Assembly: GCF_004331155.1 (NCBI RefSeq)
Contig: NZ_SJNZ01000001.1
Span: 186,001-250,000 of the forward strand
Direction: 5' to 3'
Length of the DNA stretch: 64,000 bases
DNA from: Acinetobacter terrestris
GTDB lineage: Bacteria > Pseudomonadota > Gammaproteobacteria > Pseudomonadales > Moraxellaceae
Positions within the stretch are counted from its first letter, which is position 1; every line of letters begins with the position of its first letter. A program made the translations under genes and the position numbers. Of this stretch, positions 1-9,590 are shown in pieces. Under the pieces are notes generated by a model that saw only the letters and a program-made list of their open reading frames with translations, did no database searches and was not told the origin of the DNA.

Positions 1-2369
1 GCTTTACCTTCATTCGAGAACAACATGATTTGCTGTTCGCCATCGGTAATTGCCACACCAATCAAGGTGTCGTCGCCATTCAGCTCAATCGCACGTAAAC
101 CATTTGAACGAACATTACTAAACTGTTCAAGCTCTACACGTTTAATCGTACCGTACTCGGTCGCCATAAACACATAGAAGTTTTTACGAACTGCTTCAGC
201 TTGCTGCGCAAAGTCGGCAATAATTTCATCATCTAAATCAGTCGTAGAAAGCTCAAGACCCAATTGTTTCAATTGAATACGTAATGCATCAGACAAGTCA
301 TCTGCACCATCTTCAAGCTCGGCTAAAGCCGCTTCAAGTTCAGCAAAATGCGAATTGATGATTTCATTTTCTTGCAGTTTCGCAGCATTGGCTTTCACAA
401 ATGCCTGGAAATCGGCCAGACGGTCTTTAAATTTCTTCGGTGCATCAATCACAGGAAGAATCGCTGTAATTGTTTCATTGGCATCCAGCGGCAACAAGTT
501 CACCATTGGGCGACCTTTTGCACCACGAGACGCTTGCGGCACTTCGTATACTTTCAGACGATAGACTTTACCGACATTGGTAAAACATAGAACTGTCGCA
601 TGGTTCGATGTCACAATCAGATGCTGAATGTAATCATCAGTTTTCATTGAGGTTGCAGACTTACCACGACCGCCACGACGCTGAGCGGCATAGTCAGACA
701 ATGGTTGAGTTTTCGCATAACCTGTTTTAGAAACAGTCAGTACCATTTGCTCTTCAGGAATTAAATCTTCACGAGAGAAATCAATACGTGATTCAACAAT
801 AGATGTTTTACGTCCATCACCATATTGCTGAATAATCAGCGCCAACTCTTCACGAATCACGTTCATCAACAAATTAAAATCATTTAAAATTGCAGTATAT
901 TCAGCAATTTGAGATAATATATCAGAATATTCAGCATGTAACTTGTCTTGTTCAAGACCAGTTAAGCGGTGTAAACGTAATTCTAGAATCGCACTGACTT
1001 GGGTTGGTGAAAGACGGTAAATACCCCCATCAAAACCATACGGTTTAGCCAGGTCTTCGCCTTCAATAATTTCAGGACGTACAGAAACTGAACCTGCTTT
1101 TTCAAGCAATGCAACCACGCCACCCGCAGACCACTCACCGGCATGTAAACGCTCACGCGCTTCGCCTGGATTTGCAGAAGTCTTAATGGTTTCAATGATG
1201 CTATCAATATTTGCCAGAGCAACCGTCAAACCTTCCAAGATATGCCCACGTTCACGCGCTTTGCGTAACTCGTACATGGTACGACGTGTAACCACTTCTT
1301 GACGGTGACGGATAAACGCCGCAATGATGTCTTTCAAGTTCATCAACTTCGGCTGACCGTTGTCCAGGCAGACCATGTTGATACTGAAAGAGTTTTCAAG
1401 CTGGGTATTCTGGAACAGGTTATTCACAATCACTTCAGCGTTTTCGCCACGCTTCAAGTCAATTGCAATACGCATCCCGTCTTTATCAGACTCGTCACGA
1501 AGTTCTGAGATCCCTTCAAGTTTTTTCTCTTTTACGAGTTCAGCAATACGTTCAATGGTTCTCGCTTTGTTAACTTGATACGGAATTTCTGTGAAAACAA
1601 TCGTAATACGGCCATTCTTCGGATCTTCTTCGAAGTGATATTTACCACGGATATGCAAACGGCCTTTACCGGTACGGTACGCATCCACAATCCCCGATTT
1701 TCCGTAAATAATACCGCCTGTAGGAAAATCTGGACCAGAAATATGCTGCATCAAACCTTCGATGCTGATATTTGGATCATTGGCATAGGCAAGGCAGGCA
1801 TTCACGACTTCAGTCATGTTGTGCGGCGCCATATTGGTCGCCATACCCACTGCAATACCGGTTACACCGTTTACTAGCAAGTTGGGTACACGGGTTGGCA
1901 TGACCTGAGGAATACGCTCAGAGCCATCGTAGTTGTCTTCCCATTCGACTGTATCTTTTTCCAGGTCAGCCAAAAGTTCATGGGTCAACTTACGCATACG
2001 TACTTCGGTATAACGCATTGCCGCAGCACTATCGCCATCTACAGAACCAAAGTTACCCTGACCATCGACCAATTGATAACGCAAGCTAAATTCTTGTGCC
2101 ATACGAACAATGGTTTCGTAAACGGCTGAGTCACCATGCGGGTGATATTTACCGATTACGTCACCCACCACACGGGCAGACTTTTTATAAGCTTTGTTGT
2201 AGTCATTGCCTAACTCGTGCATAGCGAAAAGCACACGACGATGCACTGGTTTCAAGCCATCTCGCACGTCTGGTAATGCACGAGAAACAATAACACTCAT
2301 GGCATAGTCGAGATATGAGCTTTTGAGTTCATCCTCAATGGCAATCGGTCGGATTTCCGATAGGCTCAT
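1..2369 (-). CDS. gyrA: DNA gyrase subunit A, C-terminus cut by window edge
   Basis: Type II topoisomerase subunit that breaks and rejoins DNA and, with GyrB, introduces negative supercoils. 789 residues lie in the window and the end runs off the left edge. Translation from the ATG at 2369 gives the winged-helix quinolone region [10 protein letters not shown] (Ser81 and Glu85, the unmutated residues for Acinetobacter), the catalytic tyrosine Tyr120 in [10 protein letters not shown], and the GyrA-box QRRGGRG near residue 563, which marks the start of the DNA-wrapping beta-pinwheel. Between ILPV (about 640) and YVFMA (about 730) there is an insert of about 85 mostly charged residues that E. coli GyrA lacks. 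The gene stands alone; its promoter must lie in the spacer at 2370-2700. Confidence 0.97.
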   Translation of the reverse strand, partial: MSLSEIRPIAIEDELKSSYLDYAMSVIVSRALPDVRDGLKPVHRRVLFAMHELGNDYNKAYKKSARVVGDVIGKYHPHGDSAVYETIVRMAQEFSLRYQLVDGQGNFGSVDGDSAAAMRYTEVRMRKLTHELLADLEKDTVEWEDNYDGSERIPQVMPTRVPNLLVNGVTGIAVGMATNMAPHNMTEVVNACLAYANDPNISIEGLMQHISGPDFPTGGIIYGKSGIVDAYRTGKGRLHIRGKYHFEEDPKNGRITIVFTEIPYQVNKARTIERIAELVKEKKLEGISELRDESDKDGMRIAIDLKRGENAEVIVNNLFQNTQLENSFSINMVCLDNGQPKLMNLKDIIAAFIRHRQEVVTRRTMYELRKARERGHILEGLTVALANIDSIIETIKTSANPGEARERLHAGEWSAGGVVALLEKAGSVSVRPEIIEGEDLAKPYGFDGGIYRLSPTQVSAILELRLHRLTGLEQDKLHAEYSDILSQIAEYTAILNDFNLLMNVIREELALIIQQYGDGRKTSIVESRIDFSREDLIPEEQMVLTVSKTGYAKTQPLSDYAAQRRGGRGKSATSMKTDDYIQHLIVTSNHATVLCFTNVGKVYRLKVYEVPQASRGAKGRPMVNLLPLDANETITAILPVIDAPKKFKDRLADFQAFVKANAAKLQENEIINSHFAELEAALAELEDGADDLSDALRIQLKQLGLELSTTDLDDEIIADFAQQAEAVRKNFYVFMATEYGTIKRVELEQFSNVRSNGLRAIELNGDDTLIGVAITDGEQQIMLFSNEGK

Positions 2370-2885
2370 GCATACTCCTTATTACTAACAGTATTTGGAA
2401 CTGCTCGTTTTATATAATCAATCTAGCAAAAAATTAACCCAAAATAAGCTGAGTTAAAGTCTAAATACAGCCGTAAATTATAGCATAAATTCTGTTGTTT
2501 TTGTCTCTTATCCTGCATCTTAATCTTGTTAATTTTCTTCAATTTATCGTTTATTTTTTAATCTGTTTTAATTGTCGGCATTTTATGTGAATTAGTTCAT
2601 TTTTTCACGGGTTTTAATTCAAATCTACACAGGCAATTCTTTATTGTCCCGCTGCATTAGGCGGCTTTTTTGTTCATTCGTATGCACAGAAAATCACTGA
2701 TGAGTCATCCATCAACACCGCCACTCAAAACCCATTGAAATGCTGCAATTTGACTCGCTGTGGAATGCCATAAACCTGACTTGAAATTCAAGTCAGTCAT
2801 GCTGTTATTTCGATGCGATTACTTCAAGCCTGGGTGAGTTAAATGGGTTAAGTCAGGCATGATTTATGTGATAAATTTTACCCAA
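2370..2885. other. Spacer between gyrA and etfA, no gene seen
   Basis: AT-rich non-coding stretch holding the gyrA promoter region. It contains a near-perfect inverted repeat at 2776-2796 (10-base arms CTGACTTGAA around one base) and a weak plus-strand terminator-like element near 2648-2672 (CCGC, loop, GCGG, then six T). No open frame with a plausible start was found. Confidence 0.5.
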
Positions 2886-2920
2886 TAAAAAACGCCCCTG
2901 GAAACCAAGAGCGTTTTTTT
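2886..2920 (-). terminator. Intrinsic terminator of etfBA
   Basis: On the minus strand an 11-pair stem (AACGCTCTTGG with CCAGGGGCGTT, including G-U pairs) is followed by a T run, 18 bases after the etfA stop. Confidence 0.8.
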
Positions 2921-2937
2921 GAAAGCTGTCGCCAGAA

Positions 2938-3870
2938 TTAGACTTTAGAAACCAATTCAGGAATAACAGTGTTCAAGTCGCCCACTAACCAGTAGTCAGC
3001 AACTGCATTGATTGGCGCTTCTTCATCTTTGTTGATCGCAACGATCACTTTAGAATCTTTCATACCCGCCAAATGCTGAATCGCACCAGAAATACCCACA
3101 GCGATGTACAGGTCAGGCGCAACGATCTTACCAGTTTGACCGACTTGCATGTCGTTAGGAACGAAGCCAGCATCTACCGCAGCACGTGAAGCACCTTGAG
3201 CAGCGCCAAGTTTGTCCGCTAATGGATCAAGGATTTTGTGATAGTTTTCACCTGAACCCACACCACGACCACCAGAAACTACAATACGAGCCGCTGTAAG
3301 TTCTGGACGTTCAGATTTAACAATCTCTTCAGAAATAAACGTAGAGATGCCAGCATCTTGAACGTCGCCTACCGCTTCAACTGCTGCAGAACCGCCTGTA
3401 GTTGCTACAGGATCAAATGCAGTACCACGAACAGTGGCAACAACAACAGATTCAGCAGATTCTACAGTTGCAATTGCGTTACCTGCATAGATTGGACGTT
3501 TGAAAGTTTTAGGGCTTTCAACAGCAATGATGTCAGTAATCATGCTTACGTCTAAAAGTGCAGCAGCGCGTGGCAATACGTTTTTACCATTTGAGGTAGA
3601 TGCAGCCAGGATATGTGAATAACCTTTGCCTAACTCAGCAATCAATTTAGCCACGTTTTCAGCCAACTGGTTTGCATAAGCCGCGTTGTCAGCAAGTAAT
3701 ACTTTGCTTACACCCGCAACTTGAGCCGCTTGGTCAGCAACTGCCTGAGCGCCAGAACCCGCAACCAATACAGTGATATCACCACCGATTTTTTGAGCTG
3801 CAGCAACAACGTTTAAAGTTGCACCGTTTAGTGCTTTATTGTCGTGCTCAGCGATAACTAAAATACTCAT
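2938..3870 (-). CDS. etfA: Electron transfer flavoprotein alpha subunit
   Basis: FAD-carrying subunit of the EtfAB heterodimer, which takes electrons from acyl-CoA dehydrogenases and passes them to ETF-ubiquinone oxidoreductase. 310 residues, the usual length. The N-terminal half is an adenine-nucleotide-hydrolase-like fold (MSILVIAEHDN start). The C-terminal FAD domain carries VVSGGRGVGSGENY (about 197-210) and the motifs GQTGKIVAPDLYIAVGISG and HLAGMKDS that hold FAD. It starts 17 bases after etfB, so the two form an operon. GcdH encoded at 34.9-36.2 kb is a likely electron donor (inference). Confidence 0.97.
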   Translation of the reverse strand: MSILVIAEHDNKALNGATLNVVAAAQKIGGDITVLVAGSGAQAVADQAAQVAGVSKVLLADNAAYANQLAENVAKLIAELGKGYSHILAASTSNGKNVLPRAAALLDVSMITDIIAVESPKTFKRPIYAGNAIATVESAESVVVATVRGTAFDPVATTGGSAAVEAVGDVQDAGISTFISEEIVKSERPELTAARIVVSGGRGVGSGENYHKILDPLADKLGAAQGASRAAVDAGFVPNDMQVGQTGKIVAPDLYIAVGISGAIQHLAGMKDSKVIVAINKDEEAPINAVADYWLVGDLNTVIPELVSKV

Positions 3871-3887
3871 GATATTATCCTTCTGTA

Positions 3888-4637
3888 TTAGATCACTTTC
3901 GCTTCGTTTTTAAGTTTTTCAACAAGCTCGTCAACAGATTTCACTTGTACGCCAGCTTTACGCTCTGCTGGTGGTTCAACCTTCACTGTTTTAAGTTTAG
4001 TGGTCGCTGAAACGCCATAATCTGCAGGTGACTTCACATCAAGCGGTTTTTTACGCGCTTTCATGATGTTTGGAAGAGCAGCATAACGTGGCTCATTCAA
4101 ACGTAAGTCAGTGGTGATAATTGCAGGAATGTTCAATTCAACAGTTTGTAAACCGCCGTCAACTTCACGAGTCACCTGAACTTTGTCGCCAGCAACATTC
4201 ACTACAGAAGCAAATGTACCTTGACCTGCGCCAAGTAAAGCACCAAGCATTTGACCAACTTGGTTAGAGTCGTCATCAATTGCCTGTTTACCAAGAAGGA
4301 TAAGTTCTGGTTTTTCTTGTTCTACAATGCCTTTCAAGATTTTAGCAACTTCAAGTGCACCAATCTCATCAGCAGTTTCTACCAAGATACCGCGGTCAGC
4401 ACCAAGCGCCATAGCAGAACGGATTTGTTCTTGCGCTTCTTTAGGACCGATAGAAACCACAACGATTTCTGAAACTGTTCCTTTTTCTTTTAAACGAACC
4501 GCTTCTTCCACTGCGATTTCACAGAATGGATTGATCGACATTTTAACGTTAGTAAGGTCTACCCCACTATTGTCCGGTTTAACGCGAACTTTAACGTTGG
4601 CATCAACCACACGTTTTACAGCAACAAGAGCCTTCAT
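3888..4637 (-). CDS. etfB: Electron transfer flavoprotein beta subunit
   Basis: Beta subunit of EtfAB, binds AMP and contacts the dehydrogenase partner. 249 residues, starting [12 protein letters not shown] with an AGGA ribosome binding site just upstream. The recognition-loop region ([26 protein letters not shown]) is followed by GQMLGALL, both typical of the family, and the tail with PADYGV and conserved lysines is present. First gene of the etfBA operon; the promoter lies in the AT-rich spacer upstream of 4637. Confidence 0.97.
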   Translation of the reverse strand: MKALVAVKRVVDANVKVRVKPDNSGVDLTNVKMSINPFCEIAVEEAVRLKEKGTVSEIVVVSIGPKEAQEQIRSAMALGADRGILVETADEIGALEVAKILKGIVEQEKPELILLGKQAIDDDSNQVGQMLGALLGAGQGTFASVVNVAGDKVQVTREVDGGLQTVELNIPAIITTDLRLNEPRYAALPNIMKARKKPLDVKSPADYGVSATTKLKTVKVEPPAERKAGVQVKSVDELVEKLKNEAKVI

Positions 4638-5098
4638 GTAATCCTCGGCTGTTTCAGCAAAAGTAAATGTTGAGAAAAGTTAGAATAACTCTTCACTTAA
4701 AATTTTTAGGTGCCCTATCTTGCAATGCGTATGGCATTTCGGTCAAGTCACAATTATCGAAAGAGCTGTAAAAATGCGTAAAATTACTTGAACTAGGCGT
4801 TCATATTTTTTTGAAGCGTTTTTATTAAGATGAATTCGCTCAATATTTATTTATTTTTTAAGCATTGATTTTTATTATGTTTTTATTTGATTAACCTCAT
4901 CAAAAGTTCTGATTTAATGCTAGTTTTAGATGGGTTATTGGCTTGGAGACGTTATCCTTCTTGTACAAAAGGCAAAGTTGTGAAATGTCATTTAAGACAG
5001 AGCAGAAGCATTTACTTTATATATTTGCAGTAAATATGATCATTTTTTAGATTAAACGGGTAATAAATTACTTTTAATCTGCAAATCCAGTTCTAATT
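4638..5098. other. Spacer upstream of etfB, no gene seen
   Basis: AT-rich spacer of about 460 bases between etfB and the LysE-type gene. It should hold the etfBA promoter. I saw no convincing small gene or structured RNA. Confidence 0.4.
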
Positions 5099-5126
5099 AA
5101 AAAGCATGTCATCACGACATGCTTTA
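5099..5126 (-). terminator. Terminator of the LysE-family gene
   Basis: Perfect 9-pair stem AAGCATGTC / GACATGCTT with a 5-base loop, followed on the minus strand by a short T run. Confidence 0.8.
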
Positions 5127-5136
5127 TATAGACATA

Positions 5137-5742
5137 TTAATTAATGATTAACCAGGTGGCAGCAAGCATGAGTAAACCGCCCGAACTGCCATCAATCCAT
5201 TTTTGTTTACGTTCATCGATTTGGGTTTTTTGGGTAATTTTGGCAAAAATCACACTCAAACTGTAGTACACCACAAAAATCAATCCAATAAAAATAAATG
5301 ACAGGATTAGGCCTTGGGTCACGGTATCTCCGCTTTTATTAATGAACTGGGGCAAAATTGCAAAGTAAATCAGCATGCCTTTTGGATTCAGCAAAGCGGT
5401 AAAAAAGCCTTTTTGAATCGGTTTCGAGGTACTTTTGTTTTCAATCGCCAATTTTTTATTGCTAAAAACCGACTTGATTAAACTGAAAGCCAAAAATAAC
5501 AGATAAGCAATCCCGAGCCAGCGAATGCTTTCAAATAACACCGGGAAGGAAACAATAATGGCTGCAATGCCTAAAGCCACCAACACAGAATGTACTAAAT
5601 ATCCCAGACACACCCCGATCGTTGCCATCATGCCTGCTTTTGCATCTTTACCCATCACTTGTGACAGGATAAATAACATATCTGGTCCAGGCGTAAAAAT
5701 AAGGGGGATAACCGTTAAGGCGAACAGTGCAAATACAGACAT
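5137..5742 (-). CDS. LysE/RhtB-family amino-acid exporter
   Basis: Inner-membrane exporter of amino acids or related metabolites. 201 residues with about six hydrophobic segments and the family signature TPGPDMLFILSQ near residue 18, followed by GYLVHS in helix 2 and NPKGMLIYFAILPQF in the middle. The substrate cannot be read from sequence. It is transcribed away from the Lrp-type regulator gene at 5858; such pairs are usually regulator and target, exporting the amino acid that the regulator senses (inference). Confidence 0.9.
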   Translation of the reverse strand: MSVFALFALTVIPLIFTPGPDMLFILSQVMGKDAKAGMMATIGVCLGYLVHSVLVALGIAAIIVSFPVLFESIRWLGIAYLLFLAFSLIKSVFSNKKLAIENKSTSKPIQKGFFTALLNPKGMLIYFAILPQFINKSGDTVTQGLILSFIFIGLIFVVYYSLSVIFAKITQKTQIDERKQKWIDGSSGGLLMLAATWLIIN

Positions 5743-5801
5743 TTCCTTTTTTCCCGTCGTACATGAGAAAGCTGAAATTAGTATCGAATAAATACCACAA
5801 A

Positions 5802-5855
5802 ATAGGATTTCAATTTATTCTATAATTAGGATTATTTTTCGAATTATATTCTAAT
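5802..5855 (+). promoter_or_regulatory. Two similar dyads, probable Lrp-type operator
   Basis: Two imperfect inverted repeats lie between the divergent exporter and regulator genes: ATAGGAT...ATTCTAT (5802-5823) and ATTAGGAT...ATTCTAAT (5825-5855). The second ends three bases before the regulator start codon. The arrangement suits cooperative binding by the Lrp-type protein and autoregulation. Confidence 0.4.
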
Positions 5856-5857
5856 TT

Positions 5858-6352
5858 ATGAAGTTATCTTCCAAGTCTATTTCAGTAAAGCTGGATCGTA
5901 CCGATAAAAATATCATTCGTGCACTACAACATAATGGCCGCATGCAAAATAACGATCTTGCCCGTGAAATCGGGCTGTCGCCTTCTTCATGCCTGCGTCG
6001 GGTGAAATTGCTCGAAGAAGCCGGGGTCATTCAGAATTACACCACCGTGGTGGATCCGCAAAAAATCGGCTTACAACTGCTTTTGTTTTCGCGAATCTGG
6101 CTGGTGGGTCAGGATGCTGAAACCATTGACTGCTTTATTGAAGCGATGAAAGAGCTGCCTCAAGTGATGGAGTGCTATATTATTTTGGGTGAATGTGATG
6201 CCATGCTGAAAGTAGTGGTTCCCGACCTGGAAAGTTATCGTAAATTTCAGTCCACGCATTTAACCAAGAAAAATGGCATTACCAGTGTCAAAACGGATTT
6301 ACCCAGTCAAATTATTAAACAGAGTTTCCAGCTTCCACTGGATGATCTTTAG
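5858..6352 (+). CDS. Lrp/AsnC-family transcriptional regulator
   Basis: 164 residues. The N-terminal helix-turn-helix spans about residues 12-72 (LDRTDKNIIRALQHNGRM, then LAREIGLSPSSCLRRVKLLEEAGVI). The C-terminal ligand-binding RAM domain follows (VMECYIILGECDAMLKVVVPD). Family members bind DNA as dimers or octamers and respond to amino acids. The gene diverges from the LysE-type exporter, its likely target. No Shine-Dalgarno sequence is visible before the ATG, which is nearly overlapped by the operator-like dyads, so the transcript may be leaderless or poorly translated. Confidence 0.93.
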   Translation: MKLSSKSISVKLDRTDKNIIRALQHNGRMQNNDLAREIGLSPSSCLRRVKLLEEAGVIQNYTTVVDPQKIGLQLLLFSRIWLVGQDAETIDCFIEAMKELPQVMECYIILGECDAMLKVVVPDLESYRKFQSTHLTKKNGITSVKTDLPSQIIKQSFQLPLDDL

Positions 6353-6358
6353 GACAGC

Positions 6359-6937
6359 ATGATGGGCATACAGCTTGAGACATCGCTTTTAATTTTAAGA
6401 CCTTGGAAAGAGTCTGATCTCAAGCCGTTTTATGCGCTGAATTCTAACCCGGAAGTGATGCGTTATTTTCCTGGTTGCTTAATTCAGGAGCAAAGTGATG
6501 CGTTGGCACATAAGTTTCAAAGAATGATTGAAACTCAAGGTTGGGGACTTTGGGCAGTCGAATTAAAACAGGGTGGAGATTTTATTGGCTTCACAGGATT
6601 AAATGCTCAGCCGAGTCAATTTAGCTTTTCCCCCTGTACCGAAATCGCTTGGCGAATTCAGCAGAAATATTGGGGGCAAGGTCTTGCAACCGAAGCGGCA
6701 ACTGCTTGTTTAGACTTTGCTTTTGATTCACTCAAGCTCAACCAAGTGGTTGCATTCACTGCAATACAAAACACAAAATCCCAAGCCCTTATGCAATGTT
6801 TAGGCATGCAATTTAAAGATTACTTTAATCATCCAGCTTTAGATCACACCAGTCCTTTGCAAAGACATGTGCTTTATCAAATAAATAATGCTCAATTCAG
6901 GCATGCTCAATTTAGCCAGACTAAAACAACCCGTTAA
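6359..6937 (+). CDS. GNAT-family N-acetyltransferase (RimJ/RimL type)
   Basis: Transfers an acetyl group from acetyl-CoA to an amine of an unknown acceptor. 192 residues. LETSLLILRPWKESDLKPFY at the start and the acetyl-CoA loop IQQKYWGQGLATEAATACLD in the middle are typical of the RimJ/RimL branch. It begins 6 bases after the Lrp-type gene with AGGA in between, so the two are probably cotranscribed. An ATG three bases later is an equal start. The end overlaps the convergent gene by four bases. Confidence 0.88.
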   Translation: MMGIQLETSLLILRPWKESDLKPFYALNSNPEVMRYFPGCLIQEQSDALAHKFQRMIETQGWGLWAVELKQGGDFIGFTGLNAQPSQFSFSPCTEIAWRIQQKYWGQGLATEAATACLDFAFDSLKLNQVVAFTAIQNTKSQALMQCLGMQFKDYFNHPALDHTSPLQRHVLYQINNAQFRHAQFSQTKTTR

Positions 6938-7305
6938 ACATGATAATGTTGTAAAAAATCACGGTGTATATGACTTAAATCAATCAGGTCATATTCTTGA
7001 AGATTAAATATCTCCCACACTTCTAACAAGTCGTGTTTTAAATCAACATCCACCGTAGCAATCGGTCGTTCCTGCCATTGCAAGTCTGAAATCCAGATAT
7101 AGCCTTGTTGTGTCTTAGTATTGAGCGCTTGTACCTTACCTTCAGCATTAATGCCTTGAACATGGGTATTTTCCGGTAAAGATGGCTCAATCGTGGGCAA
7201 ACTTATTTCAACAAAATGCTTCACCTGACGCAGACCATAGCCCGCAAAAATCTCTTTTTGCTCAGTACTCAATAAATCATATTTTTCCTGAATATCTGAA
7301 ATCAT
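6934..7305 (-). CDS. Hypothetical protein, 123 residues
   Basis: I do not recognise the family. The protein is soluble and acidic, with no signal peptide or membrane segment. It has a helical start (ISDIQEKYDLLSTEQKEIF) and a beta-rich middle (GYIWISDLQWQERPIATVDVD), ending in a His-rich tail. I chose the ATG at 7305 because AGGGA lies six bases upstream; a start five codons earlier has no such site. Convergent with the acetyltransferase, overlapping it by four bases, with no terminator between them. Confidence 0.7.
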   Translation of the reverse strand: MISDIQEKYDLLSTEQKEIFAGYGLRQVKHFVEISLPTIEPSLPENTHVQGINAEGKVQALNTKTQQGYIWISDLQWQERPIATVDVDLKHDLLEVWEIFNLQEYDLIDLSHIHRDFLQHYHV

Positions 7306-7583
7306 TGTTTTCCCTATCATCTTTTATTTCCAAAATTTATATAACATCCAGTGGAACAACAAATAATTTCATTACACTGCATTATTCATGCCACCCATTT
7401 CATATTTATACTTGATTTTTATACCTGATAAATTGGCTTTTTATTATTCTACAATAGTTTAAAACGCCAGCAATATTCCGCAATACTACAGCTGGATTTA
7501 TTTAAGTTTCATTAATTTATGTTCTTTTGCTTAAAAAATTCAGAATTATATTAAAACAAAATATAGATCTTTTTAGATATTTA

Positions 7584-8555
7584 CTATGATTTTTTGAGTT
7601 GTGCACGCGGATGTGCCTGATCATAAACTTGCGCCAAACGATCAAAATCAACATGGGTATAGATTTGCGTTGTGGTTAAGTTACTGTGCCCCAACATTTC
7701 TTGTACAGCCCGTAAATCTCCACTGTTCGACAACATATGACTGGCAAAACAATGACGCAATAAATGCGGATGCAAGTCGACATTTACCCCGGCACGCTGC
7801 GCCTGCAATTTAACCCGATTTTCAATTTGTCGTGCACCCAACGGATTGCCCTTTTGGGTAATAAACACATTCGCATCAGGCACAAAGTCACCATTCCATA
7901 ACGGATAAACTTGCAGCCACAGCATTACGGCATCTTTGGCTTTAGAACCAAAAGGCACCACACGGGTCTTATTGCCTTTACCGGTAATGCGTAACAGTTG
8001 CCGATTAAAATCGATATCCTTAATGCGCAAGCCTTGTACTTCTGCCAGTCGCAGACCACTTGAGTAAAGCAGCTCCAGTATTGCTTTATCGCGTAACCAC
8101 ATTTGTTGTTCAATGGGTTTTTCAGGTTTAGGCTGATCTAGAATTTGATTAATGGTCTCAATATCTACCATACCCGGTAAAGGTCGAGGCAGGCGCTTTA
8201 ACTGAAAATCATCGGCGGGATTAAAAGCCAGATATTGCCCTTGCTCGGCCCATTTCATGAATTGGCGAATGGAAGATAAAAGCCGTTGCAGACTACTGGA
8301 ACTCAGTTGTTGCTGTTCAACTTTTTGCGCTAAAAACTCACGTAAATCGGTCGATTCAACATCTGTCAAATTGAGTTTTTTGATTTCACAAAAATTTAAA
8401 AAATCCGAGACATCACGTTCATAGGCCTGCAAAGTATGTTTGGATTGATTTTGAATTTCTCTTTCTTTTAACCACATCAGCAATAAATCAGCAGGAGAAC
8501 GTATCTGCATCTCTGGATCAATCACGTTTTTTCTCACTGTATTTATCGGCGCCAT
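7584..8555 (-). CDS. xerC: Tyrosine recombinase XerC
   Basis: Site-specific recombinase that, with XerD and FtsK, resolves chromosome dimers at dif. 323 residues: N-terminal SAM-like DNA-binding domain (about 20-110) and C-terminal catalytic domain with Arg169 (SSGLRLAE), Lys193 (GKGNK), His264 and Arg267 (HPHLLRH), His290 (LGHSN) and nucleophile Tyr299 (IYTHVDF). XerC rather than XerD is supported by its place next to dapF, the usual order in gammaproteobacteria. The N-terminus is about 16 residues longer than in E. coli; an internal ATG at 8510 is a possible alternative start, and neither has a good ribosome binding site. A terminator separates it from dapF. Confidence 0.93.
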   Translation of the reverse strand: MAPINTVRKNVIDPEMQIRSPADLLLMWLKEREIQNQSKHTLQAYERDVSDFLNFCEIKKLNLTDVESTDLREFLAQKVEQQQLSSSSLQRLLSSIRQFMKWAEQGQYLAFNPADDFQLKRLPRPLPGMVDIETINQILDQPKPEKPIEQQMWLRDKAILELLYSSGLRLAEVQGLRIKDIDFNRQLLRITGKGNKTRVVPFGSKAKDAVMLWLQVYPLWNGDFVPDANVFITQKGNPLGARQIENRVKLQAQRAGVNVDLHPHLLRHCFASHMLSNSGDLRAVQEMLGHSNLTTTQIYTHVDFDRLAQVYDQAHPRAQLKKS

Positions 8556-8682
8556 TTAACGACAATTATAGAATTTATATTTAAACTGCCTCAGTTTAAC
8601 AATCAAGCACATCACAGGATATGCCCTTTTCATCCATTGTATCTATTTGATACTAACTTGCATCATCCATGATTCCACAGAT

Positions 8683-8716
8683 AAAAAAGCACCATCATGG
8701 TGACAGTGCTTTTTCG
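8683..8716 (-). terminator. Terminator after dapF
   Basis: On the minus strand AAAAAGCAC pairs with GTGCTTTTT around a 13-base loop, just after the dapF stop. It implies that xerC has its own promoter or depends on readthrough. Confidence 0.7.
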
Positions 8717-8731
8717 CTCAAAGCATGCGTT

Positions 8732-9577
8732 TTATTGCTGGTAAAAACTTAAATCGATACGGCCTTCATAGACATTTGCAGTTGGACCGGTCATCCAGAC
8801 TACATTGCCCTCTTTCCATTCAATTTGCAGCTTACCACCGGCAAGTTCAATTTCTACTGCATTGGCCAGCAAGCCACGGCGCATACCTGAAACCGCAGCT
8901 GCACAAGCGCCTGTGCCACATGCCAGTGTTTCGCCTACACCACGTTCAAATACACGTAAACGCGCATGATTATCATCAATGATTTGCATAAAACCCGCAT
9001 TGACGCGTTGCGGGAAACGTTCATGCGACTCAATTTGAGGCCCCATACCCGCAACATCAGCCTTAAGCACATCCTGAACAATGGTCACCGCATGCGGATT
9101 ACCCATATTCACCACATCAATGATAATACTTTCATCATTGGCCAACGCTAAGCTGTATAGGTTCTCAGGCTGATCGGCAAGGAATGGAATCTGGTTCGGC
9201 AAGAATTTTGGATAACCCATATTCACGCGAACCCAGCCATTTTGCCCCAGTTCCGGCTCAACAATACCGGCTTTGGTTTGTACCTTAATTTTGGTTTTTG
9301 TGGTCAACTGACGTTCATGCACAAAACGTGCAAAACAGCGAACGCCATTGCCACATTGCTCTACTTCAGAGCCATCGGCATTAAAAATGCGATATTTAAA
9401 GTCAACATTGGGTAAATCTGGCGGTTCAACAATGAGTAGTTGATCGAAACCGATGCCGAAATGACGGTCAGCCAAACGCTGAATCGTCATGGTATCCAGA
9501 TAAGCGCGCTGGCTGATCAGATCCACCACCATAAAGTCATTGCCCAGACCATGCATCTTGGTAAATTCTAAAAACAT
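8732..9577 (-). CDS. dapF: Diaminopimelate epimerase
   Basis: Converts LL- to meso-diaminopimelate for lysine and peptidoglycan synthesis, without cofactor, using two cysteines. 281 residues, normal length. Catalytic Cys75 lies in EQCGNGVRC and Cys220 in [18 protein letters not shown] near 158-165 and FNADGSE near 65 bind substrate. It lies 13 bases after lysA, which uses its product, so lptM-lysA-dapF read as one operon. Confidence 0.97.
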   Translation of the reverse strand: MFLEFTKMHGLGNDFMVVDLISQRAYLDTMTIQRLADRHFGIGFDQLLIVEPPDLPNVDFKYRIFNADGSEVEQCGNGVRCFARFVHERQLTTKTKIKVQTKAGIVEPELGQNGWVRVNMGYPKFLPNQIPFLADQPENLYSLALANDESIIIDVVNMGNPHAVTIVQDVLKADVAGMGPQIESHERFPQRVNAGFMQIIDDNHARLRVFERGVGETLACGTGACAAAVSGMRRGLLANAVEIELAGGKLQIEWKEGNVVWMTGPTANVYEGRIDLSFYQQ

Positions 9578-9590
9578 CCCGAATTACTCC

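Noticed and set aside
2648..2672. Plus-strand terminator-like hairpin in the gyrA-etfA spacer, possible small RNA end
   Set aside because: Only four pairs, and no promoter or structured RNA upstream could be identified.
3358..4641. Antisense open frames over etfA and etfB
   Set aside because: They are shadows of strongly coding strands with clear family matches on the opposite strand.
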